This document shows, piece after piece, positions 7,186-18,100 of a stretch of DNA of 64,000 nucleotides. The stretch is from Nitrospirota bacterium (GTDB taxonomy: Bacteria > UBA2233), in assembly GCA_011620345.1 (NCBI GenBank), contig WOZJ01000071.1, positions 1 to 64,000 on the forward strand. The letters run 5' to 3'. The position numbers and the translations under genes are program-made. Position 1 is the stretch's first letter; each line of letters starts with the position of its first letter. The notes beneath the pieces are model-generated. The model searched no databases. It was not told the DNA's origin and saw only the letters and a list, made by a program, of their open reading frames with translations.

Positions 7186-10100
7186 ATGACGCAACAATTT
7201 GGGCTGCACGATGCAGGGTTCGAACGGGCGAGCTGTGGGGTTGGGTTTGTCGTGAATATTCAGGGCAAACGCTCCCACGCGATCGTCGAAGACGGGCTTA
7301 GAGTATTGGATAATCTTATGCACCGTGGAGCGACGGGCGCCGACCCCAACACGGGGGACGGGGCGGGCATCCTGCTTCAAATCCCGGATGGGTTCTTTAG
7401 AGAAGTCCTCGATGCAGAAGGCATCGCATTGCCGTCCTCCAGGGATTACGCCGTAGGCGTCGTGTTCTTGCCGACCCGCACGTCGTCAAGGTTGCTGATC
7501 GAGGGGCTCATAGAGCGAATCGCCGAAGAAGAGGGGCTAGAGGTCTTGGGCTGGCGGGATGTTCCTACGAACAACAAGGCTATCGGCGAACATGCCTTAG
7601 ACGTCGAGCCAGTCATCAAGCAAGTGTTCTTAAGGCGCGGCCAGGCTATCCAACCAGGAATGGCCTTCGAGCGTAAGCTCTACGTGGTTCGTAAGCGGCT
7701 CGAGTGTACGGTACGCGAGATGGACGCGGGGGACTTGAGCCGTTTTCATGTTCCTAGCCTATCCTCACGGACGATCGTTTACAAAGGCCTTCTGCTGGCC
7801 CCCCAGATTGCCGAGTACTACCCGGATTTGCGCGATGGTAGGCTTGAGAGCGCGCTCGCGCTGGTCCATCAGCGCTACTCCACGAACACCTTCCCTACCT
7901 GGGACTTGGCCCAGCCTTTTCGCTTCTTGGCGCACAACGGCGAAATCAACACGATCCGTGGCAACCGTAATTGGATGCATGCCAGGGAATCCACGCTCAA
8001 AAGCCCACTGTTTGGCAATGACATCCAAAAGCTCCTGCCGATTGTCACTCCTGGGGGGTCGGACTCGGCGAGCTTCGACAATGTCCTTGAGCTACTGGTT
8101 ATGGCCGGCAGGCCGCTTGCCCACGCCGTCATGATGATGATCCCCGAGGCTTGGGACCAAGACCCAAGGATGGATGACCCAAAGAGGGCCTTTTATGAGT
8201 TTCACGCGCCCTTGATGGAACCATGGGATGGGCCGGCAGCTATCGCGTTTTGCGACGGCGAGCTCATCGGTGCAACGCTCGACCGTAACGGCCTTCGACC
8301 GGCCAGGTACCTTGTTACGGCCGACGGGCGCGTTGTTCTGGCCTCCGAAGCAGGCGTGCTCGACATCTCGCCCGACAATGTCACTCTCAAGGGTCGGCTT
8401 GCTCCTGGAAAAATGCTCCTGATTGACACAAGCCAGGGGCGAATTGTGAACGATGAAGAGCTCAAAGCGGAGATTGCGGGCAAGGCCCCCTACAAGGAGC
8501 GGATCAAGAAAAAAATAGTGGACCTTGCCGCGATTGCCCCTAAGGGGGCTTCCAGACCCGAAGAGGAGTGGGACGAGAGGACGCTCATTTCGCACCAGCT
8601 TGTGTTCGGCTATACCTTGGAGGACGAAAAAGTCGTGATGGGCCCGATGGCTCGGACGGGTACGGAGCCCACGGGCTCGATGGGAAACGACACCGCGCTT
8701 AGTATCCTTTCGGGCAAGCCAAAGCTGCTGTTCACCTATTTCAAACAGTTGTTTGCGCAGGTGACAAACCCTGCGATCGACCCCATACGCGAAGAGGTCG
8801 TCATGTCTCTTTTTGGGTACCTGGGACGTGCGGGAAACCTGCTCGACCCGGAGGCAAGAACAACTAGGGTCCTTAAGCTCAAAACGCCAATTTTGGCACA
8901 CCAAGATTTTGAAAAAGTACGCTATTTGGACAGCGAAGGGCTCGCGGCGACGAGCTTGCCGACCCTGTTCGATGTCTCCCGAGGCGGGCAAGGGCTTCAA
9001 GAGGCACTCGAAGAACTCTGCGAAACGGCTAAGAAACGCATCCGGGACGGCTACAACATTCTTGTCCTTTCGGATCGAGGAGTCAACGCCTCGCTTGCGC
9101 CCATCCCAAGTCTTTTGGCTACGGGCGGGTTGCATCACGCCCTGGTCCGAAGCGAGCTAAGAACCCAGGTGGGCATCGTCATCGAAAGCGCAGAGCCGAG
9201 AGAAGTTGCCCATTTTGCCCTGCTTGTCGGAAGTGGGGCAAACGCAGTTTACCCATACCTGGCGTTTGAACTCGTCCGAAGGATGGCCAGGGAGGGCAAG
9301 CTCGCCGATGTAGGCCTTACAGAAGAACACTCGGAAAAAAACTACATCAAGGCCTTAAACAAGGGGCTTTTGAAGGTTTATTCCAAGATGGGCATTTCAA
9401 CGCATGCGAGCTATTGCGGGGCGCAAATTTTCGAAGCGGTAGGCATTTCAAAGGCCGTGATCGACCGCTACTTTACGGGCACGCCCTCGAGGGTTGAAGG
9501 TGCCGATCTTGACATCATCGCCAAAGAGACGGCCGTGCGTCATGCCATGGCGTTCCCGGAGACCAAACGAACGCTCGCGAACCTAGACGATGGGGGCGAT
9601 TATGCCTACAGGCGATCGGGTGAATTCCACATGTGGAACCCGAAGACCATCACCAAGCTCCAAGAGGCCGTAAGGAACGAAGACCGCGTCGCGTTTCGAG
9701 AGTTCCTACAATTGGCTGACTTTGCCCAGGACATCCAAATGGTAACGCTAAGGAGCGTGATGCGGTTCAAGGACGGCCGAACTCGCCTCCCCCTAGAGGA
9801 GGTCGAGCCTGCCGAAAGCATTGTGAGGCGCTTCGTCACCTCCGCTATGTCGTTTGGCTCGATCAGCAAGGAAGCGCATGAATCGCTCGCCATCGCGATG
9901 AATCGCCTTGGCTCGCGCTCGAACTCTGGGGAGGGCGGCGAGGACCCGGAACGCTACAAAATAAGCTCCAACGGAGAAAACCGCTCGAGCGCCGTCAAGC
10001 AGGTTGCCTCTGGGAGGTTTGGGGTTACCCCAGAATACTTGGTCAACGCCAAAGAGCTCCAGATCAAGATTGCCCAGGGGGCAAAGCCAGGAGAAGGCGG

Positions 10101-11733
10101 CCAGCTGCCCGGCTACAAGGTGAACGAAATCATCGCAAAGGTTCGGAATACAGTTCCGGGAATTACGCTCATATCCCCCCCGCCCCACCACGACATCTAT
10201 TCGATCGAAGATTTAAAACAGCTTATCTACGACCTCCGCAATATCAACCCCAAGGCAACGATCAGCGTAAAGCTCGTCGCCGAGGCTGGCGTGGGTACGG
10301 TTGCGGCCGGGGTAGCCAAGGCCAAGGCAGATTTGATCCTCATCAGCGGGTTCGAGGGAGGGACGGGCGCTTCGCCCTGGTCTTCGATCAAACATGCAGG
10401 AATTCCCTGGGAGATCGGGCTTGCCGAGACGCACCAGGTGCTCGTGATGAACGACCTGCGCTCGCGCGTTCGGTTGCAGACAGACGGCCAGCTAAAGACG
10501 GCCAAGGATGTGGTCGTGGCCGCGTTGTTGGGTGCCGAGGAGTTCGGGTTTGCCACGCTTCCTTTGATCACGCTCGGGTGCGTGATGATGCGCAAGTGCC
10601 ACTTGGATACCTGCCCCGTTGGCGTAGCCACGCAGAACGCCAAGCTGCGCGAAAAATTCACGGGAAAACCCGAGTACGTGGTGCGCTACTTTTTGTTCCT
10701 TGCCGAGGAGGTGAGGGTGCTCATGGCCGGCCTAGGGTTTCGGACGATGGACGAGATGGTAGGGCGAACGGATGTCCTTGAACCGGACCCAAGCCTGGCC
10801 CTTCATTGGAAGGCCAGCGGGATCGATCTCATGAACATCCTCTACAGGCCAATCGTACCCAAGCGAATCTCTATCCGCAAAACCAAGGCTCAGGATACGG
10901 AGCTCGAAACCGCCCTTGATCATAAGCTCATCGCATTGGCCAGGCATTCGCTCGAGACGAAGAGCCCCGTTGTAATCGATATGCCCGTACGGAACGTCCA
11001 TAGAACGGTCGGGACGATGCTGGGCGGCGAGGTTGTCCGGCGCTTTGGGCCCGAAGGCTTGCCAGAGGACACGATTCAGGTCCGTTTTGTGGGTACAGCT
11101 GGACAGAGCTTTGGGGCCTTCCTTCCCAAGGGAATGACGCTCTTTTTGGAAGGCGATGCCAACGATTACCTAGGCAAGGGGCTTGGCGGGGGACGGATCG
11201 TGCTCTTTCCTCCGAAGCAATCGAGCCTTACGGCTGGCGAGAACATTATCGCGGGCAATGTGCTGCTGTACGGAGCGAGCGCGGGGGAGGTCTTCATTTC
11301 CGGCAAGGTCGGCGAACGGTTCGCGATCCGAAACAGCGGGGCCAGGGCCGTTGTCGAAGGGGTCGGGGATCACGCGTGTGAATACATGACAGGAGGGACT
11401 GTCGTCGTGCTCGGGGAAACCGGAAGGAACTTTGCGGCCGGGATGACAGGGGGGGTTGCCTACGTTTGGAGTCCGGCAGGCCTCGACAGGAGGCTGTTCA
11501 ACGCGACAGATGTCGACCTAGAAAGGCTTGCGGTTGCGGATTGCGAGCTGATCGAGCTGCTCGAAAGGCATCGTCTCCATACGGGAAGCCCTCGTGTGGG
11601 CTACATTCTGGATAATCTCGATCAAGAACTGCCGCGCTTCATCAAGCTCGTGCCGCGTGAGTACGCGAAGGTTCTGGAAGGCAGGAAGAGAAAGGCCGCC
11701 GACCCGGAGGCTGTTTCGCTTTTGACGAGCTAA
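7186..11733 (+). CDS. gltB: Glutamate synthase (NADPH), large subunit
   Basis: Alpha subunit of GOGAT: it hydrolyses glutamine, channels ammonia to 2-oxoglutarate and makes two glutamates using electrons from the beta subunit GltD. The precursor starts MTQQFGLHD; Cys17 in ASCGVGF would become the N-terminal nucleophile after removal of a 16-residue propeptide. The class II glutaminase domain covers about residues 17-430, the central and FMN-binding synthase domains about 470-1250 (EGGEDPERY, GAKPGEGGQLPG), with CHLDTCPVG supplying the 3Fe-4S cysteines, and the C-terminal beta-helix domain about 1280-1490. Length 1515 is typical. ATG 7186 is preferred to GTG 7174 on alignment with the family. 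GltD follows 19 bases downstream. Confidence 0.97.
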   Translation: MTQQFGLHDAGFERASCGVGFVVNIQGKRSHAIVEDGLRVLDNLMHRGATGADPNTGDGAGILLQIPDGFFREVLDAEGIALPSSRDYAVGVVFLPTRTSSRLLIEGLIERIAEEEGLEVLGWRDVPTNNKAIGEHALDVEPVIKQVFLRRGQAIQPGMAFERKLYVVRKRLECTVREMDAGDLSRFHVPSLSSRTIVYKGLLLAPQIAEYYPDLRDGRLESALALVHQRYSTNTFPTWDLAQPFRFLAHNGEINTIRGNRNWMHARESTLKSPLFGNDIQKLLPIVTPGGSDSASFDNVLELLVMAGRPLAHAVMMMIPEAWDQDPRMDDPKRAFYEFHAPLMEPWDGPAAIAFCDGELIGATLDRNGLRPARYLVTADGRVVLASEAGVLDISPDNVTLKGRLAPGKMLLIDTSQGRIVNDEELKAEIAGKAPYKERIKKKIVDLAAIAPKGASRPEEEWDERTLISHQLVFGYTLEDEKVVMGPMARTGTEPTGSMGNDTALSILSGKPKLLFTYFKQLFAQVTNPAIDPIREEVVMSLFGYLGRAGNLLDPEARTTRVLKLKTPILAHQDFEKVRYLDSEGLAATSLPTLFDVSRGGQGLQEALEELCETAKKRIRDGYNILVLSDRGVNASLAPIPSLLATGGLHHALVRSELRTQVGIVIESAEPREVAHFALLVGSGANAVYPYLAFELVRRMAREGKLADVGLTEEHSEKNYIKALNKGLLKVYSKMGISTHASYCGAQIFEAVGISKAVIDRYFTGTPSRVEGADLDIIAKETAVRHAMAFPETKRTLANLDDGGDYAYRRSGEFHMWNPKTITKLQEAVRNEDRVAFREFLQLADFAQDIQMVTLRSVMRFKDGRTRLPLEEVEPAESIVRRFVTSAMSFGSISKEAHESLAIAMNRLGSRSNSGEGGEDPERYKISSNGENRSSAVKQVASGRFGVTPEYLVNAKELQIKIAQGAKPGEGGQLPGYKVNEIIAKVRNTVPGITLISPPPHHDIYSIEDLKQLIYDLRNINPKATISVKLVAEAGVGTVAAGVAKAKADLILISGFEGGTGASPWSSIKHAGIPWEIGLAETHQVLVMNDLRSRVRLQTDGQLKTAKDVVVAALLGAEEFGFATLPLITLGCVMMRKCHLDTCPVGVATQNAKLREKFTGKPEYVVRYFLFLAEEVRVLMAGLGFRTMDEMVGRTDVLEPDPSLALHWKASGIDLMNILYRPIVPKRISIRKTKAQDTELETALDHKLIALARHSLETKSPVVIDMPVRNVHRTVGTMLGGEVVRRFGPEGLPEDTIQVRFVGTAGQSFGAFLPKGMTLFLEGDANDYLGKGLGGGRIVLFPPKQSSLTAGENIIAGNVLLYGASAGEVFISGKVGERFAIRNSGARAVVEGVGDHACEYMTGGTVVVLGETGRNFAAGMTGGVAYVWSPAGLDRRLFNATDVDLERLAVADCELIELLERHRLHTGSPRVGYILDNLDQELPRFIKLVPREYAKVLEGRKRKAADPEAVSLLTS

Positions 11734-11752
11734 CAGGGAGTAAAAATAGTCC

Positions 11753-13198
11753 ATGGGAAAACCGACGGGTTTCTTGGAGTATCCGCGCGAAACACCCCCG
11801 AAGCGGGCCGTTCAAGAGAGGGTCCAGGATTTCGGGGAGGTTGAACTGCCCTTTGAGAGGGCGCTTATCGTTCATCAGGCGGCTCGGTGCATGGAGTGCG
11901 GTACGCCCTTTTGTCATGATTACACGGGCTGTCCGTTGGGTAACCTCATTCCAGACTGGAACGATGCGATGTACAGAGGGAGGCTTGAGGATGCCCTGGA
12001 GCTATTGCATAAAACAAACAATTTCCCGGAGTTTACGGGACGGGTGTGTCCTGCGCCGTGCGAGAGTGCCTGCGTCCTCGGGCTGATCGACGACCCCGTT
12101 GCAATTAAGGTAGTCGAGAAGGATATCATCGAGGAGGCATTCGCCAAGGGATTGGTCGAACCAGTTCCGCCAAGCCGTAGTACGGGAAATTGCATAGCCG
12201 TAGTCGGCTCTGGGCCATGCGGGCTTGCCGCCGCCCAAGAACTTCGCAGGCTGGGGCACGAGGTGACGGTATTCGAGCGCTCCGACAGGATCGGCGGGCT
12301 GCTTCGGTACGGCATTCCGGACTTTAAGCTTGACAAAGGCATTCTGGAAAGGCGCCTTCGGCTTATGCAAGAAGAAGGGGTCGACTTTCGGCCTGGTGTT
12401 CACGTAGGGGTTGACATTTCGTTCGAAAGCCTCAAGCAGGGTTTCGATTCCGTATTGCTTGCAATCGGTGCGCCAAAACCGCGAGACCTCTGCATCGAGG
12501 GAAGGGGGCTTCGGGGTGTTTGTTTTGCGATGGAATACCTTACACAGCAAAACAAGCTGCTTGCCGGGGATGCGATCCCCGAAGATGAGCGGATCGACGC
12601 CAAGGACAAGGTTGTCGCAATCATCGGGGGAGGCGATACGGGGGCGGACTGTCTAGGTACGGCGATTCGTCAGGGCGCAAGGCATATCTATCAGCTTGAA
12701 ATCCTGCCGGAACCCCCAACAAAGCGTGCCCCTTTTACGCCGTGGCCCCACTGGCCTTACATGCTAAGGAAATCAGACGCCCACGAAGAGGGCGGCGAGC
12801 GGCTTTGGAACGTCCAAACAAAGAGGCTAGAGGGCAAGGATGGCCGTGTTCAAAGGCTTCATGCCTCCAGAGTCGAGTGGCTTCAGATCGCGGGCGCCAG
12901 ACCCCTTATGCGTGAAATCTCGGGGGGGGATTTTCACCTTGAAGTCGACCTTGTGATTCTCGCCATGGGGTTTTTGGGGCCGGACGACACGATTCCGGAG
13001 CAGGCTAAGCTCCTTAAAACGCCCAAAAACGCCATCGAGGCCGACGGCAACGGCATGACCTCTCAAGACGGGGTCTTCGTCGCTGGCGATGCTCATCGGG
13101 GGGCTTCGCTTGTGGTGTGGGCCATCTGGGAAGGGAGGCAGGCAGCCAAGGGTTTGAACCGCTACTTGAGGAGACAGGCAAAGGGGCTCAAGGTCTAA
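11753..13198 (+). CDS. gltD: Glutamate synthase (NADPH), small subunit
   Basis: Beta subunit of GOGAT, passing electrons from NADPH through FAD and two 4Fe-4S clusters to GltB. The N-terminal cysteines (CMECGTPFC, CPLGN, CPAPCESAC) are the cluster ligands; GSGPCGLAAAQ near residue 150 is the FAD dinucleotide fold and GGGDTGADC near residue 290 the NADPH fold; the C-terminal GVFVAGDAHRG closes the FAD site. Length 481 is standard. It forms an operon with gltB. Confidence 0.97.
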   Translation: MGKPTGFLEYPRETPPKRAVQERVQDFGEVELPFERALIVHQAARCMECGTPFCHDYTGCPLGNLIPDWNDAMYRGRLEDALELLHKTNNFPEFTGRVCPAPCESACVLGLIDDPVAIKVVEKDIIEEAFAKGLVEPVPPSRSTGNCIAVVGSGPCGLAAAQELRRLGHEVTVFERSDRIGGLLRYGIPDFKLDKGILERRLRLMQEEGVDFRPGVHVGVDISFESLKQGFDSVLLAIGAPKPRDLCIEGRGLRGVCFAMEYLTQQNKLLAGDAIPEDERIDAKDKVVAIIGGGDTGADCLGTAIRQGARHIYQLEILPEPPTKRAPFTPWPHWPYMLRKSDAHEEGGERLWNVQTKRLEGKDGRVQRLHASRVEWLQIAGARPLMREISGGDFHLEVDLVILAMGFLGPDDTIPEQAKLLKTPKNAIEADGNGMTSQDGVFVAGDAHRGASLVVWAIWEGRQAAKGLNRYLRRQAKGLKV

Positions 13199-13272
13199 AT
13201 ATTCAGACGATCCTTCCGGGGTTGCCATGATGTCCAGAGTATGGCCTCTCAGGTAGAACACAGGGTGGACGC

Positions 13273-15144
13273 GTGGGAGGAAGGGGGTTTTTTGCATTAT
13301 TTGTAATAACGGCACTCATTGTCCTTTTGGAAGGGTTTTTTTTGGGGGTGAACGCGGTTGAGGTGGCCGGGTTAGACCTTACAAGGCCATGGAATGTCGG
13401 GGCGATCGAGATCGAGGGGAACATTGCCTTTTCGGGAAAGACGCTCAAGAAGGTATTCCAGACAAAGTCAAAGAACAAATACCTGCCGTTCAAACATCCT
13501 CCAGCATTCGACCCGGTAGTGTTTCTTGCCGACCTCGAACAGCTAAAGCTTTTCTACGAGACCCACGGTTACTATGACGTCCATATCCGCTACGACTTGG
13601 CGCCGGAACCGGAAAAAAGACGGGTCAATCCTCTTATTGTGCTGGAGGAAGGCTTGCCTGTACGCATCTCCAGGATCTCAATCGACATTGCCGGCCAAAA
13701 GCGGCAGGTGTCCCCCGGGCAAGCCAGGGTCCAGGCGGAAGAACTACGTCCCTTGCTCCAAATCCGCGAAGGGGAACCGTTTGACCAGCAAAAATACAGG
13801 GAGACAGAGGCTTCCCTTAGGCGATGGTTCCTAGAGAAGGGTCATGCCAGAGTTCGTATCGAGCGTAGGGCCGATGTCTATCTTCGTGACAAGTGCGCGA
13901 TCGTTCAGTACTCGATAGTTCCAGGCCCCGTATGCTTCTTTGGGCATACGCGTATCCAAGGGCTTAAACGGGTCGAGGAGGAGGTCGTAAGAAAAGAGAT
14001 AGTATACCACGAAGGAGAAAGGTTCGCCCTTTCGAAGCTTAGGCGTACCAGGCAAAGGCTCCTCGATCTTCGGTTGTTCCAGATGGTTCGGCTCGAGCCG
14101 GATTCAAAGCAAGCAATACCCGAAGAAGCGGTGGACCTAGGGCTCAAGGTGATTGAGAGGCCGCCAAGGGATTTACGCTTAAGCCTTGGCTACTCGACGG
14201 AAGAAGGGATCAAGACACAGGTCGGTTGGGAGCATGTGAACTTTTTTGGCGGCGCCAGAAATGCTTCGCTTACCGCCGAATACTCCTCGCTTGTCAGAAA
14301 ATTTAGTGGGAGGCTTCTTAACCCGCACTTCCCGTTCTTTCGTTCAAGGGCCATCCTAGAATTCAGCCAGTATGACGACGACGAAGATACGTACATGCTT
14401 TATGCAACCCGGATAGCCCCGAGGATTGAACACGATTTTCCCTACCACCTTACTGGGGTCCTAGGCTACCGGGCGGAGTACGCAAGGCATACCGATGTCA
14501 ACCCGCTTACGGAGGCGGCAATCGGCGGGCTAGATAGGAAAGGGATAATTTCCGGGCCATCCATAGGCATTCGCTTCGATACGACCGACGACCCGCTCGA
14601 CCCGAAAAAGGGAGGCGTGATTGGGTTGTATCTCGACTCTTCTCTTGGTCCGCTGGGAGGAGAGTATACCTACTACCGTATGCTCCTCGAAGGAAGGCAC
14701 TACCAAGGTATCGGGTTCCGCACGACGCTCGCCACCAGGCTCAAGGTCGGGCTTGCAGACCCAATCGGCTCGATCGAGCACTACCCTTTGTTCGAGCGCT
14801 TCTACGCCGGAGGCCAGTCCAGCGTGCGCGGTTTTGAGCGCAGAAGACTCGGGCCAATCGGACAGGCCAACGACCCTCTAGGGGGGTTGAGCCTCGTGGA
14901 GGGGTCGGTGGAGCTAAGAAGGCCGATTTTCGACGGCATCTCGGGAGCCACATTCCTCGATTTTGGACAAATTTCGATGAAACGTTTTGACCCTCCGTTT
15001 AACGGGCTGAAGCTTGCTGCCGGTATCGGAATGAGCTACAAATCGCCCATCGGGCCTGTCAGGCTCGACCTTGGCATCCCGTTCGATGCCCCTGATGGCG
15101 ACCGGGGCTGGCAGGTGTACTTCGGTATTGGCCACATGTTTTAG
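13273..15144 (+). CDS. tamA: Omp85 family outer membrane protein, TamA/BamA-like
   Basis: Outer membrane beta-barrel assembly factor with N-terminal POTRA domains and a 16-strand barrel. A hydrophobic signal peptide occupies about residues 1-30. POTRA-like segments run to about residue 290 (for example IEGNIAFSGKTLKKVF and FGHTRIQGLKRVEEEVVRKEI). The barrel carries GGQSSVRGFERRRLGP, the conserved VRGF loop of the family, and ends in Phe (GIGHMF), as recognised by BAM. At 623 residues with TamB 3 bases downstream, TamA is the more likely identity than BamA. The only usable start is GTG 13273, without a convincing ribosome site, so the start is uncertain. Confidence 0.85.
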   Translation: MGGRGFFALFVITALIVLLEGFFLGVNAVEVAGLDLTRPWNVGAIEIEGNIAFSGKTLKKVFQTKSKNKYLPFKHPPAFDPVVFLADLEQLKLFYETHGYYDVHIRYDLAPEPEKRRVNPLIVLEEGLPVRISRISIDIAGQKRQVSPGQARVQAEELRPLLQIREGEPFDQQKYRETEASLRRWFLEKGHARVRIERRADVYLRDKCAIVQYSIVPGPVCFFGHTRIQGLKRVEEEVVRKEIVYHEGERFALSKLRRTRQRLLDLRLFQMVRLEPDSKQAIPEEAVDLGLKVIERPPRDLRLSLGYSTEEGIKTQVGWEHVNFFGGARNASLTAEYSSLVRKFSGRLLNPHFPFFRSRAILEFSQYDDDEDTYMLYATRIAPRIEHDFPYHLTGVLGYRAEYARHTDVNPLTEAAIGGLDRKGIISGPSIGIRFDTTDDPLDPKKGGVIGLYLDSSLGPLGGEYTYYRMLLEGRHYQGIGFRTTLATRLKVGLADPIGSIEHYPLFERFYAGGQSSVRGFERRRLGPIGQANDPLGGLSLVEGSVELRRPIFDGISGATFLDFGQISMKRFDPPFNGLKLAAGIGMSYKSPIGPVRLDLGIPFDAPDGDRGWQVYFGIGHMF

Positions 15145-15146
15145 AT

Positions 15147-18100
15147 ATGATGCGGAAAACCTTTCTTATGCTTCGTTGGGTCGCCTTAGGCGCCTTCGCT
15201 CTTTGTCTCCTGGTTGCAGGGGCTGTCGCTTTCTTGCTGAAAACCGGCTATGGCAATGGGTTAGTTCTGCGGCTTGCCGAGGATGCGTTTAACCGGTCCT
15301 TCGAGGGCACGTTGCAAGTCGGAGGAATTGATGTGGTCGGTCTATCAAAACTCAAGGCCAGCAATGTCGTTCTCTCGCTTCAAGGCCGCAAAATTCTTTC
15401 CGTAAGGCGGCTTCAGGTTGACATCTCCCCTATGGCGTTGGCCGCCAAAAGAGTATGGATTCCCAAGCTCTCCCTTGAAGGGGTCCTGTTTGACCTTGCA
15501 AGAAATGAAAAGGGCCAGCCTGCGGTTGCAAGGGCGTTTCGTTCGCGCAACCCCAAGCCGAAAGGTCCACCGTCGGCATGGAAAGTGCGCATTGCAAGGT
15601 TTGAGGTGAGCGATGGGCGTTTTATAGACTCCGCGCTTTTCATGGACCAAGCCCGCATTATCGGGCATTTTGCGCTTTTCAGGGATACTGTACGCGTGGA
15701 CGTGTCCGATCTTTCCTCCCGGCTCTTTTTTCAAAAGAAAGAGCACGCGATTCAAGCCGAGTTGGCCTATTCCTATAAAGAGCGCATCCACACGCTGGCC
15801 ATACTTCCGTCCAGCGTTGGCTTCGGGCGCTCTTTTTTGCGTCTTCATGGAAACATCCGGCTGGCTCCAGCGTTCCATATGGAGCTTGGACTGGCCTTCG
15901 AGCCCGCGTTTCTTTCCGATTTTAGGCATCTTTTTGTCTTGCCAGGGGTTTCCCTAGCGCACCCAATCGAAGGAGGGCTTGGCTTTTTTGGCGACCTGCA
16001 AACATTTCAGGTGGCCTACGGGCTTGTTTCTAAGACAAGCAGGGTCTTTGGCACGCTTAGGGGCGATCTCAAGGAGAAAGAGCCAGAGCTCCTGGCCGAT
16101 ATTAGAGAACTTTCCCTTAGCTCGGAAGAGGTTCGCCTCCCTAAGGACATTGCCTTTGCCCTGGCTGGCTCAGGATGGCTTAAAGTGCGGGGGCTCTCTG
16201 GCCTCCCTAAGGAAGGCCAGGCGGATGTTCATCTGACGCGGGCCAGCATTCGAGGGGTCGAGGTTCAAGACATGCACGTTAGGCTGAATCATTCGGACGA
16301 TACGCTCCGAATCGCTGCTTTGACAAAAGACTCGCGAGGAAAGGCCAGCCTGGAAGGAAATGTCAACCTTGCGGCTGAAAAGCCATTTTCTGCAAGCTTT
16401 TCATTCGACCAAATCAACCCGAGCGCTTGGAAGGCGGGTCTTCCATCCGGCCGGTTGTTCGGGAAGGGAAACCTAAAAGGCGAGCTTGCCAAGGCCCATG
16501 GCCCACGGCTTACCTTTGATTTCGACATCCTTCCACAATCTCACATTGAGAGCATGGCGGGAGTCAAGGCGCGTGCCAAGGGCTCATGGGTACCGGACAG
16601 GTTACGGTTGGAGTTTGCGAGCGTAATGATCGGCCCAAACGTGTTCTCGCTCAAAGGAGCCTTAGAGCCGAAAAGCTTGAGCTATGCAGACCTTGCTTTT
16701 GAGCTTGACGCCAAGGACTTGAGCGCGCTTTCTAGCCCTCTTGGCATGTCTATTCAAGGTGCCATGTACTCCAAGGGGACGTTGAAAAAGGAAAAAAAGC
16801 GATGGCTCTCGAAAGGGAAGCTTTCTGGCGAAGCCCTGAGAGTTCGTACCTACGAGATCGGAAGGCTGGATGGGTCATGGGATGGGTTGTTTCAGGAAGG
16901 CCAGCCAAAGGGCCGGTTTAGCGCGAGCATCGAAGAGATGCGGGCAGGAATAGGGTTTCGTACCGTGCGAGTTCTAGTTACGGGCGCGCATACGCTGAAT
17001 GTATCGTTGGACGCCACGGATACGCGCTTTGGGGGAACGTACGGCCTAAAGACAAGGATCACACCCGGGAAGGAGGCCTGGCGTGTAATGCTCGATTCTT
17101 TCCAGATCAAGACCCCCAAGGCAAACTGGAGGCTCGCAAGGCCGACCGAACTGACGGTCTTCTCCGTTGGGGGCTTTTCGGTAGGAAGGCTCGAGCTGAC
17201 CGACGGAGGGCAGGCTCTATTTCTTGAAGGGGCCGCTGGTAAGGAAAAGATCAATTTGCGCCTCATGCTGTCCGGTGTCCAACTGGACCCGCTATTTAGC
17301 CTCTTGAACCCATCTTTTCAAGGCTTGGCGGCCGAGGTGAACGGAGGGGTCGAACTCTTGGGCAGCCGGCATGCGCCCGTTATTAGGGCAAAGGCGGCGT
17401 TTAAGGACGTTCGGTTGGGTAAGCGGACCTACGGAACGCTCAACGTTGGTATGGCTTACGAGAACAACCTTGCAACCCTTAATGCCTCTTGGCCGTCCCA
17501 GAAAACGCGCGTGATGGTCTGGCAGCCCGTGGGAGTCTCGCTCGCCCAAGGGGTTCAGGTACGCCTCCAAAAGGGCCGGCGTTTGGAGGCTCGCTCGGAC
17601 GGACTCGCGCTTGGTCTTCTCGAACCCTTTGTCGGGAGTATGCTAAGCTCCATCGCGGGGGTTGCCCAATTTCAGGTGGTTGTCGTTGGGGGAGGTACGG
17701 ACGAGAAGTCTATAAACGGGTCGTTTGCTGTCCAGGATGGTTATGTTCGGATGGAAAAGCTTGGGACCGAGGCTATTTTTGAGGCATTTCAAGTCCATTT
17801 TTTGGGAACGCGCGCGCGCGTATCCATCAAGGCCCACGATGCCGACGGCGGGCGGATCGCTATAAGCGGCACATTCGGCCTTCAAGGGTTGCAGGCGGAA
17901 GGCCTGGATCTGCGTCTATCGGCCAGAACGTTTTCTCTTGCCAGGGTGCCAAACTACCAGATTAAAGCGGATGCAAGCCTTGCGCTTCAAGGAGCCTTGC
18001 GGTCTCCATCGCTTTCCGGTGAGGTTGTCTTTCGAAAGAGCCTGCTCAACCCGAATCTTGGCCTCCTCTCAAAAAAGGGTATCGCAAAGGACACGACGGT

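Noticed and set aside
8092-9138. 348-codon open frame antisense to gltB
   Set aside because: It lies wholly within gltB in an opposing frame, matches no family and has no ribosome site; a shadow of codon usage.
17809-17820. Alternating CG tract with Z-DNA potential inside tamB
   Set aside because: It encodes ordinary codons (TRARV) in a GC-rich region and is only 12 bases; no reason to assign a function.
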